A stretch of DNA of 64,000 nt from JAJDYQ01 sp963662865 (lineage in GTDB: Bacteria; Pseudomonadota; Gammaproteobacteria; JAJDYQ01), in assembly GCA_963662865.1 (NCBI GenBank), contig OY759969.1, positions 2,418,001 through 2,482,000 on the forward strand, written 5' to 3'. Shown one piece after another: positions 63,643-64,000 of this stretch. The notes beneath the pieces are model-generated. The model worked only from the letters and a program-made list of their open reading frames with translations, did no database searches and was not told the DNA's origin. Numbering within the stretch: the stretch's first letter is position 1; the number at the start of each line of letters is the position of its first letter. A program made the translations under genes and the position numbers.

Positions 63643-64000
63643 ATGTTGGAATCATATGCTATCGAAGTCTGGCGTATTCTTGTCGAGCTTTCGCTGCCAC
63701 TGCTGGCCGGTTTGTTTCTGGCCGGCCTGTTGCATGTTTTATTGCCTTCGGGTTTGATTTATCGTGCTTTGAACCGACCGGGCTTTATGAGCATCTTCAA
63801 GGCGGTGATGATAGGTGTTCCTTTGCCCCTATGCTCCTGTGGCGTTGTGCCGGCGGCATTGGGATTGAAGCGGGAAGGTGCCTCCAATGGCGCAACGACG
63901 GGATTCCTGATCAGTACACCATCGACCGGGATAGACTCGATTCTGGTCAGCGCCGCCTTCCTGGGGTGGCCCTTTGCAGTTTTCAAGGTGTTTGCCGCCT
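63643..64000 (+). CDS. SO_0444-type (ArsP/DUF318-like) permease, 3' end outside window
   Basis: The first 119 residues of a polytopic membrane protein thought to export copper, zinc or arsenic compounds. Start at ATG 63643 (LESYAIEVWRILVELSLP) or ATG 63610; neither has a strong ribosome-binding site and the frame is open well upstream. The family marker PLPLCSCGVVPAALGL, followed by GASNGATTGFLISTPSTG and DSILVSAA, is decisive. The CSCG cysteines are probable metal ligands. Confidence 0.85.
   Translation, partial: MLESYAIEVWRILVELSLPLLAGLFLAGLLHVLLPSGLIYRALNRPGFMSIFKAVMIGVPLPLCSCGVVPAALGLKREGASNGATTGFLISTPSTGIDSILVSAAFLGWPFAVFKVFAA

Overview
The window is a 64-kb piece of a gammaproteobacterial chromosome. 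The gene order rpoE-rseABC-degP-lepA-lepB-rnc-era-recO-pdxJ, the sdhCDAB-sdhE operon, ftsYEX opposite rsmD-coaD, and rpmB-rpmG are all typical of that class. Most of the sequence has moderate base composition and close gene packing. No marker fixes the genus. Several families (SO_0444-type permease, orphan TrpD2-like phosphoribosyltransferase, Gld-type ABC cluster) are common in free-living sulfur-oxidising and environmental gammaproteobacteria, but that placement is inference only.

Layout. 1-8.9 kb: the end of lysS, a foldback element, ygfZ, the succinate dehydrogenase operon with its flavinylation factor, a cytochrome b561 gene broken by an in-frame TGA, and nadB. 9-20.2 kb: the envelope-stress sigma operon (rpoE, rseA, rseB, rseC, degP), then lepA-lepB-DUF4845-rnc-era-recO-pdxJ-cysM. 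20.4-25.3 kb: a YdbL-like lipoprotein, a PolB-type exonuclease, rlmD with an overlapping Rieske ferredoxin gene, an AI-2E family permease, and a frameshifted SH3-domain gene. 25.4-35.3 kb: ftsYEX on the minus strand, then on the plus strand an active/inactive M16 peptidase pair, rsmD, coaD, a YfhL-type ferredoxin, ggt and DUF3307, followed by mutM on the minus strand. 35.3-41.1 kb: two ABC export systems on the minus strand, one Gld-type with two auxiliary proteins and one YadG/YadH-type.

41.3-49.2 kb is an accessory island. It carries two translationally coupled genes: a 785-residue protein with a Ser/Pro-rich N-terminus, a bacterial Ig-like domain and a C-terminal segment matching eukaryotic/archaeal ribosomal protein eL13, then a 1403-residue DEAH helicase with several zinc clusters and a DUF1998/MrfA-type Cys cluster at its C-terminus. 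The pair is much richer in G+C than its surroundings. It is bracketed by two decayed copies of the same IS481-like element in the same orientation. Its two-gene layout (unknown protein plus DUF1998 helicase) resembles Druantia type III and, more distantly, DISARM. This is the best candidate for an undescribed defence system in the window.

49.3-64 kb returns to core genes: a PuuD-like membrane protein with a strong terminator, argD-argF, a BEM46-like hydrolase, a third IS fragment, dienelactone hydrolase, orn, an M48 peptidase, argG, rpmB-rpmG, rpsT, an orphan thiS, an FHA protein, a conserved hypothetical, a TrpD2-like gene, an NnrU/isoprenylcysteine-methyltransferase-like protein, and the start of an SO_0444-type permease cut by the window edge. 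No tRNA, rRNA, CRISPR array or prophage was seen.
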